Source of the DNA: Candidatus Peribacteria bacterium
Lineage (GTDB): Bacteria; Patescibacteriota; Gracilibacteria; Peribacterales; Peribacteraceae
Reading direction: 5' to 3'
Length of the DNA stretch: 58,789 nt
Assembly (NCBI GenBank): GCA_943354555.1
Contig: CALRCM010000003.1
Span: 1 to 58,789, forward strand
A program made the translations under genes and the position numbers. The notes under the pieces are model-generated. The model was not told the DNA's origin. It saw nothing but the letters and a program-made list of their open reading frames with translations, and made no database searches. This document shows positions 8,801 through 17,373 of the stretch, piece after piece (position 1 is the first letter of the stretch; every line of letters begins with the position of its first letter).

Positions 8801-10182
8801 CAGACATTGTCGAAAGGCTATTGCGGGAATTCCGCGTTCCCGAATACGTCGAGCTTTTTGGGCCATTACAGGAATTCAATGCCCGGACCTTGCCCCGTCT
8901 TTTGCCGGAAGCTTCAAGAGACCCACGCCATCGTGACCTTCAGGATTCCAACGAACATTCGGCTCGCATGTTCTACTTCATCGGAAGCAGAATGCTTCAA
9001 GAACAACATCTTCGTGATGAAGATAATGCGCTCGACACCATGCGGGAGCGGTACGGCGAATCGTCTCATGTGAATATGACAGGCGGCACCTCGTTGATGA
9101 ATAATCTTTCCTCCGGAATCGAAGATGATGGGTCGCTGGATCGACGATCTCAGCTACGAGACTTTGGCAACCGGCTACCGGATTTTCAGCAACACGTTGA
9201 CCAGTGGCGCCTCGACGATGTTCCGCTGGGTCCAATCGGGGGCCGCTGGCACTTCGGAAATCCCGTGACCAACCGTCATTTAGAGCTCTTTACGCATCTC
9301 CTCTCTCTTGGACGCACACCTTTCCGCATGATCCATAGCAATGAGTCGCTAATCATCCCAGGATTTATGAGCAAGAACGAAATGCGCATGTTCATCTTGA
9401 TGCTTGCGATGGAAGGGCTTATTGATCCAAAGCAGCCGGAACTCCAGATCGGAATTACCGGACGTCTCGCGCCTGAGCTTTGTGCCTATTTTGGGAGCTC
9501 CTGCATGCTCGGGACGGCAGATTGCGCCGCCTTCAAGCTCGATTCCTTCGTTCCAGAGTCAAAGCCAAACCATGAGCTGACCGCTGCGCGCATCGTTGCG
9601 TACGATGCATATCCGGAATCAGAGGGGAAGCGACGCAACTTCGAACTCCCTTTTATGTTCCAGGGGTCTCCGGAAATGGGAAACGTACCGGGACGCACGG
9701 ACATCCTCGGACGGTGGAACGTACGATGGAATACTTCAACCAAACCCGATCTCTTTACGATGGATGACCTCGACATCACGCATATAGTTGGATCGGCGCT
9801 CCGTCACGTGCAACATGGAGGACCACTCAAAGAAGCAGGCTTGGCGTATATGGAGCGCCACCGGGAGATCCTGGAGCGCTACGGTATCACCGATACTTTG
9901 GATGCCCCCTGGGTCTATACCCGTGTCCACGAAGCCTACGAAGACTCTTCGAAGAACCCGGAGCACTTTAACCGATGCGTGAAAGCCTGTATGGATGTTC
10001 ACTTTGCCAGCGCAGAGAGCTTTTCTCATGGAACGGGAGCAGTCTTTGAAGTACGAAAAAACATTGACACACTTATGCGTCAAGCGGAGACTATAGGCAA
10101 AGAAGTCTTGAGGGATCCGCGCTATGAAAACGATGTCCGCGCACTCCTCCAGGCAAGGACCTACGAATCCCTCCATTCTTAA
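5863..10182 (+). CDS. Giant cytoplasmic protein of unknown function (1439 aa)
   Basis: I recognise no family or catalytic motif. The protein has no signal peptide and no membrane segment, and is rich in acidic and charged helical stretches. One is a charged segment around residues 720-830, containing EEEREQEAMERLEMN and the proline run LPLPPPV. The final 250 residues are more globular, with FNRCVKACMDVHFASAE and HGTGAVFEVRK. The start at 5863 is the first ATG after the groEL terminator; a possible -10 (TATAGT) is at 5830-5835 and a short palindrome (CAAAATAGTATTTTG) at 5839-5853. Nine bases separate it from the next ORF, so the two are probably co-transcribed. Its length alone makes it the largest protein in the window; a structural or large enzymatic role cannot be told apart from sequence reading. 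Confidence 0.8.
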   Translation: MPRDLLSYRWQEEYVSHPPEGERYDVWHYRSLIQQACNLPNKPPHDLTPEIADEIRFVRNDIAIALPENFSRRDAFSLFLTHENPMGTYYMLDDLGDIAYDQEKELAAIQSSSYLPGYWDLEPKELMDSYHRSLDPQKKKREGSVDFPTNDRVSIRLGIRRTQKPAPKQVVEGLFYEQFFSDEWNWEYGAPQLFAAIEKNLESRTVTDDPFEWVQERISIAAGYSILGGGKECSPPFLAQAYERMASTVCNGIPVGHEEFREYEIGEEEQNLLIELYGRYASSLSPEMVEFVMAHAVVLTPQILRESEHIKKFLTHLPEMLSNGLNIDRVFEYAIEPTKESGTGLQRLESALRMTMSIYRGEKPWWFKEDFSMSEWLQEDDGHETNGRLRLHNNQLGRATLERIAQRAGFAFTHVLEPYHAVGYRMGSLPPFTEEDAIDFTAFVTEHYGIGNRRRSIEVIRNCLYILEQEALPLRHERLKNLREHLDEVKPQTHTIGRLEARDPVFEMPGVHVLTATMLRRSLAESMEVHDLRIGFDILEAIDEKFQEPLEVRARTYAPALPSHLANMQRRGLLINQSPEARLALPIPEGHLLANVERRNPSLGIFDFYAQLKQECGQVNRDVAKIYFQHCAARMPDPWHPPKGFLRFLELFDFINTPGWRFTAMEHPRDRPKVSEQNQRREVAKQMLVSNMLDAWIMGLLTSEELEALCRWITAELTDEERIEIEKDVLWSQNDDLAKLNLPLPPPVAEDEPEDIELLTHGRISSYMRRQLRRPLPPKPVPTEEEREQEAMERLEMNVRSECQQREQRIRSQRMVALQETFTMLSVLNSMAIAGSFSIAELRSVLRETVLPAAIRGADQGTGEVHAIQQGAMLTNLVRMQELGGIDHQGFRSAIEGSASPEEARKTAYDFIQQVLLRCMEESLNEALPNAINTVTSVMKAHAGKPDTAEGALARAVGQARKDLETELRRIWNDAPFAAPDIVERLLREFRVPEYVELFGPLQEFNARTLPRLLPEASRDPRHRDLQDSNEHSARMFYFIGSRMLQEQHLRDEDNALDTMRERYGESSHVNMTGGTSLMNNLSSGIEDDGSLDRRSQLRDFGNRLPDFQQHVDQWRLDDVPLGPIGGRWHFGNPVTNRHLELFTHLLSLGRTPFRMIHSNESLIIPGFMSKNEMRMFILMLAMEGLIDPKQPELQIGITGRLAPELCAYFGSSCMLGTADCAAFKLDSFVPESKPNHELTAARIVAYDAYPESEGKRRNFELPFMFQGSPEMGNVPGRTDILGRWNVRWNTSTKPDLFTMDDLDITHIVGSALRHVQHGGPLKEAGLAYMERHREILERYGITDTLDAPWVYTRVHEAYEDSSKNPEHFNRCVKACMDVHFASAESFSHGTGAVFEVRKNIDTLMRQAETIGKEVLRDPRYENDVRALLQARTYESLHS

Positions 10183-10191
10183 CTCTCTACT

Positions 10192-10914
10192 ATGGGTAGC
10201 GACCACCGAGGCGTAACAGAATCCACCGGCCGTGAACGCTCCAGCACTATTGATGTCCCTCATGCGCAAAAGCACATAGAGTCTTCCGGTTCTGCTCCAC
10301 GTATCGCAGATACCCGAGACGACACGATGCAGCATTCAAGAGAAGTTGTAACCGGAACGGACGCTCGTTCAAAACCCCATGCTCCACCCTCTGCACACGT
10401 TAAGGTAGGACCGAATGATCGAAGAGAGTCGAGCAGGATTGAGACACATCCCACCAAGCCAGCTCCTGCCAGGATCGAGCCCCCCAAACCCATCACTCCC
10501 ATAGCCAAGACAGAACCACCGAAGATTGCTCCACCTACTCCGGCTGTCACCGCAGAGTCCGCTCCGCAAAAACCCATTGCGCCTTACGTCGCCCCCGCCT
10601 CTCCAAAGGCTGCTGCTCCCGCTGCACCAATCACTGTTTCCCCTAAAGCTCCATCAGCAGAAAAGAAGGAGCTTGGTGCTCCGGAGATCCAGAAGATCAG
10701 ATCAGTAATCGAAACCGGACTCAGTAATTATCGTGGGATTGCAGCTTTCAAAACACAGAATCGCAAAAACGAGCGTGAAAGAACGCTCGATGCCGTCTTC
10801 AGAGCTGCAGGAGAAACGCCGCGTGCCGGAGACCGCTTTGCAGCAGCCAAACGTCTCGCAAGGCTCGCAGGAGCAGATTATCTGAATATGGTTGAAGATC
10901 TACATAGGAATTAG
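10192..10914 (+). CDS. Pro/Ala-rich protein with a small C-terminal helical domain, unknown function
   Basis: 240 residues, starting nine bases after the 1439-residue protein. Residues about 1-165 are low complexity and probably disordered: Ser/Thr/Arg-rich, then a Pro-Ala-Lys tract with KPAPARIEPPKPITP and similar runs. The last 75 residues look folded and helical (RSVIETGLSNYRGIAAF ... AKRLARLAGADYLNMVEDL). There is no signal peptide. The neighbour and the spacing suggest it works with the giant protein; the long tether could link the C-terminal domain to another complex. Confidence 0.7.
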   Translation: MGSDHRGVTESTGRERSSTIDVPHAQKHIESSGSAPRIADTRDDTMQHSREVVTGTDARSKPHAPPSAHVKVGPNDRRESSRIETHPTKPAPARIEPPKPITPIAKTEPPKIAPPTPAVTAESAPQKPIAPYVAPASPKAAAPAAPITVSPKAPSAEKKELGAPEIQKIRSVIETGLSNYRGIAAFKTQNRKNERERTLDAVFRAAGETPRAGDRFAAAKRLARLAGADYLNMVEDLHRN

Positions 10915-10958
10915 ACGTGTAAGAATCCCTCCTTCCGTTCGTCTACTACGTTACAGGT

Positions 10959-11000
10959 CCCCCCAACACTACTATTTTCAATAATAGTAAAGATGGGGGG
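10959..11000 (+). promoter_or_regulatory. Stem-loop before the SLH/beta-propeller gene
   Basis: CCCCCC (10959-10964) pairs with GGGGGG (10995-11000), and ACTATT pairs with AATAGT inside. A second small hairpin with a TTCG loop follows at 11007-11018 and is followed by CTGCTCTTATTTT. It could end the upstream operon or act in the leader. It contains the upstream in-frame ATG at 10993, which is a reason not to start the protein there. Confidence 0.5.
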
Positions 11001-11046
11001 CTTGCTACACTTCGGTGTCTGCTCTTATTTTCTTACGCTCACTTCT

Positions 11047-13755
11047 ATGGTTCGCGCTCCTGTAAGATTATCCTCCATTGTTGCCTTAGCTCTTAGCCTC
11101 GGCATCATCGCCCCGGCATTGGCGTTCTCCGATGTCTCATCGAAGACTCCCTATAACCGCGCGATCAATGCGCTGCAGGAACAGGGTGTAGTGGAAGGAT
11201 ATGGAGACGGATCATTTAAAGCAGCAGCCCGTATCAACCGTGCAGAGTTTTTGAAGATCGTCCTCGAAAGCCGTGGTGATATCGCAGATCTGAAGAATTG
11301 TTTTCCAGATGTGAAGGATCAGTGGTTTGCAAACTATGTCTGTAGCGCAAAATCAGAGGAGATCGTCGCGGGATACCCAGACGGGACATTTAAGCCGGAG
11401 CAGGAGATCAACTTTGTCGAAGCAAGCAAAATTCTCGCTCTCGCCTACGGTCAGACCATCGAAGCAAACTCTCCGGACTGGTACGAGCCCTATGCACGCG
11501 CATTGGAATCTTCCTCGGCAATCCCACCCTCTATCAATGGTCTTGATCAACGATTGAATCGTGGAGAAATGGCCGAGATGATGTGGAGACTGAGTAGCGA
11601 CATACAGGATCAGCCGACGAAGGGCTACATCAATGTGAAGTACCCCGAGGTGCAGGTAAATCTTGCGAGCTATGTTCCGCAAATGGCGAAGTCCTGTGTC
11701 GATCTGCGCGCATTCACGGAAGAGGCAGGTCGCAGTGCAGGAGGATACGGAACAGACATGATGATGCGCGAAGGCACAATGGCTCCGGCATCCGGCGCAC
11801 CCATGAACGACAGCGGCGAGTCCAACACGAAATCCGCGGATTACTCGGAAACAAACGTTCAGGTCGAAGGTGTCGATGAAGGAGATATCGTCAAGACTGA
11901 CGGCGAATATCTCTATATCGTCCGTAATCAGGAGATCCGCATCGTGGACGCGACGCCGGCAAGTAATCTGCGCAATGTCGCAACGATTGCCGTGGATGAT
12001 GCGTCATTCTCCCCGACCGATCTCTATGTCGAAGGCGATCGCCTCGTCGTCATCGGCACCACGTGGGAAAATGGCGGCGGCAAAGTACGGATCATGGAAG
12101 ATTTAGGAACGAGGAACCAAGAACTAGCTACGAAGATGGCCTCGATGATCTGGCCTGGGCCATGGTACAACCGCTCGTACACAACCGTAAAAATCTATGA
12201 TGTGAGTGACGCTGCGAATCCAAAGCTCTCCCGCACGGTCTCCTTCGAGGGATCTTCCGTAAGCACACGCCGCATAGGTGACAAGCTCTACGTCGTTGTA
12301 AACCAATCTCCCCGCTACTGGGGTGGATTCGACAGGCTCACCACAGGTGGCCCGATGCCGATGGGTACTGCGATAAAAGAAGCAGATCTTGTGCCGACCA
12401 TCAAAGATTCTGCAAAAGGCGATACCGCAATGCCTGCAGTCGGCTGCAACGACGTCATGATTCTTCCAAGAGTCCCCTCCCCGAGTTACCTCATTGTCGG
12501 TGTTGTTCCTTTGAACAACAGCACAGGAGAAGTACAACGGACAGCAATCCTCGGCAATGGAGAGAATGTCTACGCCTCACTGGAGAATCTCTACGTCGCT
12601 GCGACAGACTGGCAGTACGCATGGAACAATGCGGTAGAAAATGCATCGCAGCAGCGCACGCGTCTCTATCGTTTTGCCTTCACGAGCGATGGCGCCAAGT
12701 TCCAGGCACAAAGCCAGGTTCCTGGGCGTATTCTCAATCAATTCTCTATGGATGAGGCTTCGACAGGGCTCAGCCTGACACCCTACTTCCGCATCGCAAC
12801 GACCATCGACGAACAGTGGATGGCCAATAACACGTCACGCGCATCCAGCAACAATCTCTACGTGCTGAATCGTGACATGGAGACAGTGGGATCACTCGAA
12901 GACCTCGCTCCGGGTGAGAAGATCTACTCGACTCGGTTCCTCGGCGACCGCGCCTATATGGTCACGTTCCGTACGATCGATCCGCTATTTGTCATCGATA
13001 CGTCTGATCCAAGAAATCCCAAGATTCTCGGCAAGCTGAAGATCCCGGGATATAGCGATTATCTGCACCCGTACGATGAGAACCACATCATCGGATTTGG
13101 GAAAGACGCTGAAGCCTCTAAGGATGGAACGTTTGCGTGGTACTTGGGCATAAAAGTCGCGCTGTTTGATGTCACCGATGTGGCAAACCCGAAGGAGCTG
13201 CACAAGATCGCAATCGGCGACCGCGGGACGGAAAGTCCACTCCTCCACAATCACAAAGCACTGCTGTTTGACCGCGAAAGAGATCTCCTCGCGTTTCCAG
13301 TAAATATCCATAAGATCAGCGACGCCCAAAAGCAAACGGGCGAACAAGCAATGGCCTACGGCGAACCCGTTTTCCAAGGTGCACAGGTCTATACACTCAC
13401 TCTCAAAGACGGCTTCAAGCTCCGAGGACAGATCACACATTACTCAGACACCGATTGGCAGAAGGCAGGAAGCTATGTGTATGGCAAAGACATTGAACGA
13501 ATTATCCGCGTTGGCGACTCGCTCTACACCACTTCGCAATGGGGCGTAGTGAGCGCCACCGAAGACACGGTAAAGAAAGAGGGATCAGTACCCTTCGATA
13601 TCCCGTCGCCTGTCTCTGGCGGATCGTGCCCGGACGAATCTGATCCCAACGTACACTACGTAAGCAAGGATCCGGACGAATGCATGCGCGTGCGATTCTC
13701 ATGCATCCCCGGTACAGAAGGATTCAGTGATATGTGCGGGTGCGGGTGTAAGTAA
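11047..13755 (+). CDS. Secreted SLH-domain protein with beta-propeller domain
   Basis: 902 residues from ATG 11047. A signal peptide (RLSSIVALALSLGIIAPALA) is followed by two clear S-layer homology domains (FSDVSSKTPYNRAINAL..., FPDVKDQWFANYVCSA...) and a degenerate third, about residues 28-190. Then comes a Gly/Met-rich linker. A large beta-propeller domain begins with the hallmark VQVEGVDEGDIVKTDGEYLY (about residue 278), which identifies the family Pfam calls Beta propeller domain (PF09826). The C-terminus is Cys-rich (seven Cys in the last 45 residues). SLH domains would tether it to the envelope; the propeller is probably a binding or protease-associated platform. The frame is open from 10993, but the signal peptide fits 11047. 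Residues around 353-363 overlap a weak 7-mer array. Confidence 0.9.
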   Translation: MVRAPVRLSSIVALALSLGIIAPALAFSDVSSKTPYNRAINALQEQGVVEGYGDGSFKAAARINRAEFLKIVLESRGDIADLKNCFPDVKDQWFANYVCSAKSEEIVAGYPDGTFKPEQEINFVEASKILALAYGQTIEANSPDWYEPYARALESSSAIPPSINGLDQRLNRGEMAEMMWRLSSDIQDQPTKGYINVKYPEVQVNLASYVPQMAKSCVDLRAFTEEAGRSAGGYGTDMMMREGTMAPASGAPMNDSGESNTKSADYSETNVQVEGVDEGDIVKTDGEYLYIVRNQEIRIVDATPASNLRNVATIAVDDASFSPTDLYVEGDRLVVIGTTWENGGGKVRIMEDLGTRNQELATKMASMIWPGPWYNRSYTTVKIYDVSDAANPKLSRTVSFEGSSVSTRRIGDKLYVVVNQSPRYWGGFDRLTTGGPMPMGTAIKEADLVPTIKDSAKGDTAMPAVGCNDVMILPRVPSPSYLIVGVVPLNNSTGEVQRTAILGNGENVYASLENLYVAATDWQYAWNNAVENASQQRTRLYRFAFTSDGAKFQAQSQVPGRILNQFSMDEASTGLSLTPYFRIATTIDEQWMANNTSRASSNNLYVLNRDMETVGSLEDLAPGEKIYSTRFLGDRAYMVTFRTIDPLFVIDTSDPRNPKILGKLKIPGYSDYLHPYDENHIIGFGKDAEASKDGTFAWYLGIKVALFDVTDVANPKELHKIAIGDRGTESPLLHNHKALLFDRERDLLAFPVNIHKISDAQKQTGEQAMAYGEPVFQGAQVYTLTLKDGFKLRGQITHYSDTDWQKAGSYVYGKDIERIIRVGDSLYTTSQWGVVSATEDTVKKEGSVPFDIPSPVSGGSCPDESDPNVHYVSKDPDECMRVRFSCIPGTEGFSDMCGCGCK
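12105..12135. repeat. Possible single-arm 7-mer array in the propeller gene
   Basis: Units GGAACGA, GGAACCA, AGAACTA and GCTACGA follow each other with period 7, in frame. No opposite arm is seen. It is degenerate and could be chance. Confidence 0.4.
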
Positions 13756-13764
13756 ACCTCCATG

Positions 13765-13835
13765 AACCGCAGGCAGAAAGCCTGCTCCCTATGTCCTGGA
13801 AACAGCATATCGGGAGCAGCTTTTCTAGCTGCGGT
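13765..13835. repeat. Hairpin repeat, copy 1
   Basis: The arm ACCGCAGGCAG...GCCTGCTCC and a facing arm GGGAGCAGC...TAGCTGCGGT form a long imperfect hairpin about 70 bases long, with a smaller hairpin in each arm. A second copy is at 23189-23260. The outer arms are nearly identical between copies and only the loop differs, as expected for a small non-autonomous mobile element. Confidence 0.85.
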
Positions 13836-13839
13836 CGTC

Positions 13840-13861
13840 ATGCGGAATACAACCGCATTTA
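13840..13861. terminator. Possible terminator between convergent genes
   Basis: ATGCGG / CCGCAT with a 7-base loop, followed by TTTAAAATT. It lies between the propeller gene and the Clp-type gene, which converge here. The stem is short. Confidence 0.4.
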
Positions 13862-13871
13862 AAATTCCGAG

Positions 13872-16271
13872 TTAAAGCCCCAAATCCCCCCTCGTCACCT
13901 TGATGACATCCCCCCTCTTGGGCGGCTGTCTCAAAAACCGGTCCGCCAAGTGTGTCTCCAACGTGTCCTGCACTGCTCTGCGCATAGCGCGTGCACCAAA
14001 CTCCGCGCTGTAGCCTTTCTTTGCTATGGCCTCCACGGCATCAGCATCTATTTTAAGCATAATCCCCTTCTCCTTCTGCATCGCTGCAGCAAGTGTTCCG
14101 ATCATCTGCATCGCCACATGCACCGTATCGCTAAACGTAAGAGGACGGAAAACAACTACTTCATCGAAGCGGTTGAGAAATTCCGGTGAATAGGTTCCGG
14201 TTTCGATGATCGCGTCGATGAGCTGGGTATGGAATTCCTCAGCGGGCATCGCAGGATTTTTTTGCAGAATCTGATGGACAGCTTTTGATCCCGCATTGCT
14301 CGTTGCAATGATCACGGTCGAGCGGAAGTCGGTCTTTACGCCGTCACTATCGATAAGATGTCCTTCGTCGAGAATCTGCAGGAAGAGATTGAGCACGTGC
14401 GGATGTGCTTTCTCCAGCTCATCGAGAAGAACCAGTGACGCAGGTCTCTGTTGAACCTGCTTGGCCAGTACACCCTTGTCTCCGGCCCCTCCACCGATGA
14501 TTCGGTCCACCGACGTACTCTCGGAAAATTCATTCATGTCCAGTCGGATCATATTTTCGCTACCGTCGAAAAGAATGTCGCACAGCGCTTTCGCCGTTTC
14601 GGTCTTTCCCACGCCTGTAGGTCCAAGCAGTAGAAATGTTCCGATGGGACGATTGCGGCTGCCGATCTGCAGTTTCCCCCGCTTGAGGGCATTCGCGAGA
14701 GTTTTTACCGCATGATTCTGCCCGATAATCCTTTCCTGCAAACGCACTTCTGTCTCGAGGTACCGTAGCCTGTCATCCACATCAAGTGCGGAGACATCCT
14801 GATGTGCACGCACGGATATCGCCTGAAGGACCATTTCTTCGGTCACTGTAGCGAGCCGGAGGGAGTGGGCCTGCGTGACGACTTCCCGCAAAACCTCCAC
14901 CGATTTTCCGGGAAAGGCCTGCAACCCGACGTAGCGTCCTGTCGCTTCGATAATCTTACGTAAGAGCCGGTATGGGACAGTAATACGACCGGATTTCTGA
15001 AGCTGCGTACATTCCTCCATCAGGACCTCCATGGTCTGCGGTTCTTCTGGCTCCTCGATCGTTACGCGTTCAAAGAGCGCATCGACTCCTGCATACCTCA
15101 CAATCCCTGCGTGGTACTCCCCGGGATCGGCAATGGCGACCACACCGACATTGGGGCTTTCCAAAAGCTTCATCAGTACGCCCTGCAAGCGTGCATCACC
15201 GCCACTAAGTAAAAGCCCAAGATCACGAATAACAATGATGTGCCGTCCGCTGTCTCTGCCCTGAAGCGCCTTCAGAAGGTCGTGATCAGGGTGATCCGTT
15301 CCAGAGAGAAGACGTTGGGTTTTCAGGAGAAACACACGGGAGAGAGGCAGGCCCGCAGCGAGTTCTTTCATCCGCAGTGCTGCCGTGAAGTGCATCAGAA
15401 GTGTCCAGCGTCCAGAGCCTCTGCGGCCGAGAAGCAGTGCATTGTGATGGGAGCCACGCTGTAGAATTCCGGCGATCATTTGGCTCTCTTTGCTGTGCAG
15501 CAATGATCCCCTCCGTGCTGTCCGTAATGCTTCATGCGTAAGATCCTCCGTAAGCTCATCCAGAATCGTGTTGTAGCCCATCACCCAGCCTTGGCCGATG
15601 CCGCCGAAAGATGTGGCGATCGCTTGCGGTGACCATCCGGAAGTTTGTCGGGATTGCTGCAGCAGAGCATCCCATTGCACCACCGCATCGAGATCCGCTT
15701 CTGCGATATCCGCATGATTCATCGCATCATAAAAGGGACCATCCGCACTGCACAGGAGATATGCCAGAATATGCGGAGCGGCAATTCTCTTCGCCTGATA
15801 CTTGGGAAGTAGTGCGGATGCACCCTTGAGAATTCGCTGAGGATCCATCGCCTCCACTGCACTACTGCACGTGGTACAGAGATTCTTCGGATCTATACCG
15901 AGCTCCTGCAAGAGGAAAACACCACGAGGTGAGCGAAGCGATGCACGAAAAAGATGTACGGGAGAAACGCGGGCGGAGTTGCGTATTCCCCGCAGGACAT
16001 CCGCATCCACTAGCTCACGAATATCGGATGACACTTTCGTGTCTCTCTCTAACGCGTCCACAATGAACCGGTGTAGAACGACAAGCGTAAAAACGAAGAG
16101 AACTGCTCCCTCGACAAAAGCGATTTCATACTCTTCGGAGAGAATACCAAAAACAATTCCTGCAAAGAGAATTCCTTCAAGTATCAACGCAATCGGGCCA
16201 AAAAAACATCTGCGCAACGTCTCGATGCGATCCATACGCGTGCCAGCAAGGGAGAGAGATACCGGCTTCAT
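13872..16271 (-). CDS. Membrane-anchored Clp/HSP100-type AAA+ ATPase with inactive first ATPase domain
   Basis: 799 residues. Two hydrophobic segments lie at about residues 26-62, so the protein is anchored in the membrane. A ClpN-like helical region follows. The D1 domain has a broken Walker A (GRRGSGRWT, Trp where Lys is needed) and a poor Walker B (IVIRDLG). D2 is intact: GPTGVGKTETAKAL, then LVLLDELEKAHP and the arginine-finger region LNRFDEVVVF, ending in a C-terminal D2-small domain. Between Walker B and sensor 2 I see no [IVL]GF-type loop for ClpP docking, so it may remodel rather than degrade its substrates. The start codon overlaps the stop of the upstream small membrane protein (ATGA), so the two are translationally coupled. 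Confidence 0.88.
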   Translation of the reverse strand: MKPVSLSLAGTRMDRIETLRRCFFGPIALILEGILFAGIVFGILSEEYEIAFVEGAVLFVFTLVVLHRFIVDALERDTKVSSDIRELVDADVLRGIRNSARVSPVHLFRASLRSPRGVFLLQELGIDPKNLCTTCSSAVEAMDPQRILKGASALLPKYQAKRIAAPHILAYLLCSADGPFYDAMNHADIAEADLDAVVQWDALLQQSRQTSGWSPQAIATSFGGIGQGWVMGYNTILDELTEDLTHEALRTARRGSLLHSKESQMIAGILQRGSHHNALLLGRRGSGRWTLLMHFTAALRMKELAAGLPLSRVFLLKTQRLLSGTDHPDHDLLKALQGRDSGRHIIVIRDLGLLLSGGDARLQGVLMKLLESPNVGVVAIADPGEYHAGIVRYAGVDALFERVTIEEPEEPQTMEVLMEECTQLQKSGRITVPYRLLRKIIEATGRYVGLQAFPGKSVEVLREVVTQAHSLRLATVTEEMVLQAISVRAHQDVSALDVDDRLRYLETEVRLQERIIGQNHAVKTLANALKRGKLQIGSRNRPIGTFLLLGPTGVGKTETAKALCDILFDGSENMIRLDMNEFSESTSVDRIIGGGAGDKGVLAKQVQQRPASLVLLDELEKAHPHVLNLFLQILDEGHLIDSDGVKTDFRSTVIIATSNAGSKAVHQILQKNPAMPAEEFHTQLIDAIIETGTYSPEFLNRFDEVVVFRPLTFSDTVHVAMQMIGTLAAAMQKEKGIMLKIDADAVEAIAKKGYSAEFGARAMRRAVQDTLETHLADRFLRQPPKRGDVIKVTRGDLGL

Positions 16272-16678
16272 GCAAGGAGAACGACAGTGATGTGTGCGAT
16301 AGCGAAAAGTAGTGCAAGTGGATAGGCGATCCAGAGCAATAGATATCCAACGGTGAAGGCAAGAAGAGCGATCTGAACTACGATGGCAACAATGATCGCT
16401 CCAAGGCGGATCACCGCACCTATGCAGCGCGAAATACCGTTGAGCGCGAGCATCGGGCCGATAGTGTAGATATTCAGTTGCTTAGGCCTCTCAATTATAT
16501 TTTTCCACGGTGCAAAAATCGTACGTAGTAGAAACAGTATCGGAAGAATGGCGGTAAATGCTTTACTATAGGAGTAGCCGCGCCGCGGGATCCGAATCAT
16601 CTCTACGAGGTACCATCCGAGGAACTCCCGCATGAGGGGAATTGCGCTATCCGGACGTAGGAGACTCAGAGCACGCAT
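16268..16678 (-). CDS. Small membrane protein coupled to the Clp-type ATPase
   Basis: 136 residues with an amphipathic N-terminal part and two or three hydrophobic segments in the C-terminal half (LGAIIVAIVVQIALLAFTVG, LLLWIAYPLALLFAIAHITV). I recognise no family. Its stop overlaps the ATPase start by four bases, so it probably helps anchor or regulate that ATPase. A strong TATAAT lies nine bases before the ATG, giving an almost leaderless message. Confidence 0.7.
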   Translation of the reverse strand: MRALSLLRPDSAIPLMREFLGWYLVEMIRIPRRGYSYSKAFTAILPILFLLRTIFAPWKNIIERPKQLNIYTIGPMLALNGISRCIGAVIRLGAIIVAIVVQIALLAFTVGYLLLWIAYPLALLFAIAHITVVLLA

Positions 16679-16687
16679 AATCTCATG

Positions 16688-16693
16688 ATTATA
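16688..16693 (-). promoter_or_regulatory. -10 box TATAAT (extended -10) for the Clp operon
   Basis: On the minus strand the sequence is TGGTATAAT, nine bases before the ATG at 16678. Confidence 0.6.
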
Positions 16694-16731
16694 CCAGAAA
16701 TATGGTGTTTTGAGGAGACCCGTAAAAGCGC

Positions 16732-16737
16732 TATTCT
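16732..16737 (+). promoter_or_regulatory. -10 box TATTCT for tmk, leaderless type
   Basis: TATTCT, six bases, then ATG 16744. Confidence 0.5.
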
Positions 16738-16743
16738 CGTTCT

Positions 16744-17322
16744 ATGCCTCTCATCGTCCTTGAAGGTCCCGACGGCGCCGGTACCACCCGCCACAGCAAA
16801 CTTCTTGCTGAGCAACTGATCAAAGAAGGGCATGATGTGATACTCACAGCAGAACCGACAACGGGACCGATCGGTACGAAAATTCGTGCCATGCTTCAGG
16901 GCAAAGATGCACCCGATGCCATGACGATCCAGCTCCTTTTCTGCGCCGACCGCGCAGATCACACAGCTCAGATTATTCGACCTGCACTGGATGCGGGAAA
17001 AATCGTCATCACCGATCGCTATACACTTTCGACCATCGTCTACGGCGCGGCACAGGGGCTTGATGGTGCATGGCTCAGATCCATCAATGATGCGTTTCCA
17101 AAACCCGATCAGATATTTCTGTTGTTGCCACCGTACGAAGTGTGCGCCGAGCGCGTAGGAAGGCGTGCAACGAAGGATCAGTTCGAGGTCGATGTTTTTC
17201 AGAAAAAGGTTTACGGACTCTATGAAAAAGCATGCCAGCCGAACATCATCAAGATAGATACTTCAGGGAAGGCAGAAGAAGTGGCGGAGGAAATATTCCG
17301 CTGCTACAGAAACAGTATTTGA
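16744..17322 (+). CDS. tmk: Thymidylate kinase
   Basis: Phosphorylates dTMP to dTDP in the cytoplasm for DNA synthesis. The 192 residues show the family order: P-loop (LEGPDGAGTTRHSKLL), an EPTTGPIG segment that contacts dTMP, the DRYTLSTIVYGAAQG motif (DRY-type catalytic segment), and a C-terminal lid. The P-loop Lys is replaced by Thr (GAGTT), a real departure from GxGKT. I have an impression that similar forms occur in other CPR or archaeal thymidylate kinases but cannot verify it. Monocistronic, with a leaderless-type promoter. Confidence 0.9.
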   Translation: MPLIVLEGPDGAGTTRHSKLLAEQLIKEGHDVILTAEPTTGPIGTKIRAMLQGKDAPDAMTIQLLFCADRADHTAQIIRPALDAGKIVITDRYTLSTIVYGAAQGLDGAWLRSINDAFPKPDQIFLLLPPYEVCAERVGRRATKDQFEVDVFQKKVYGLYEKACQPNIIKIDTSGKAEEVAEEIFRCYRNSI

Positions 17323-17373
17323 CTAAACAATAAATCGGAGGACAATTTGCGGTAACTTTCTCCAAATTTTTCT

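Noticed and set aside
10993-11046. Earlier start of the SLH/propeller protein
   Set aside because: The ATG lies in the arm of a hairpin, and the added residues come before a complete signal peptide.
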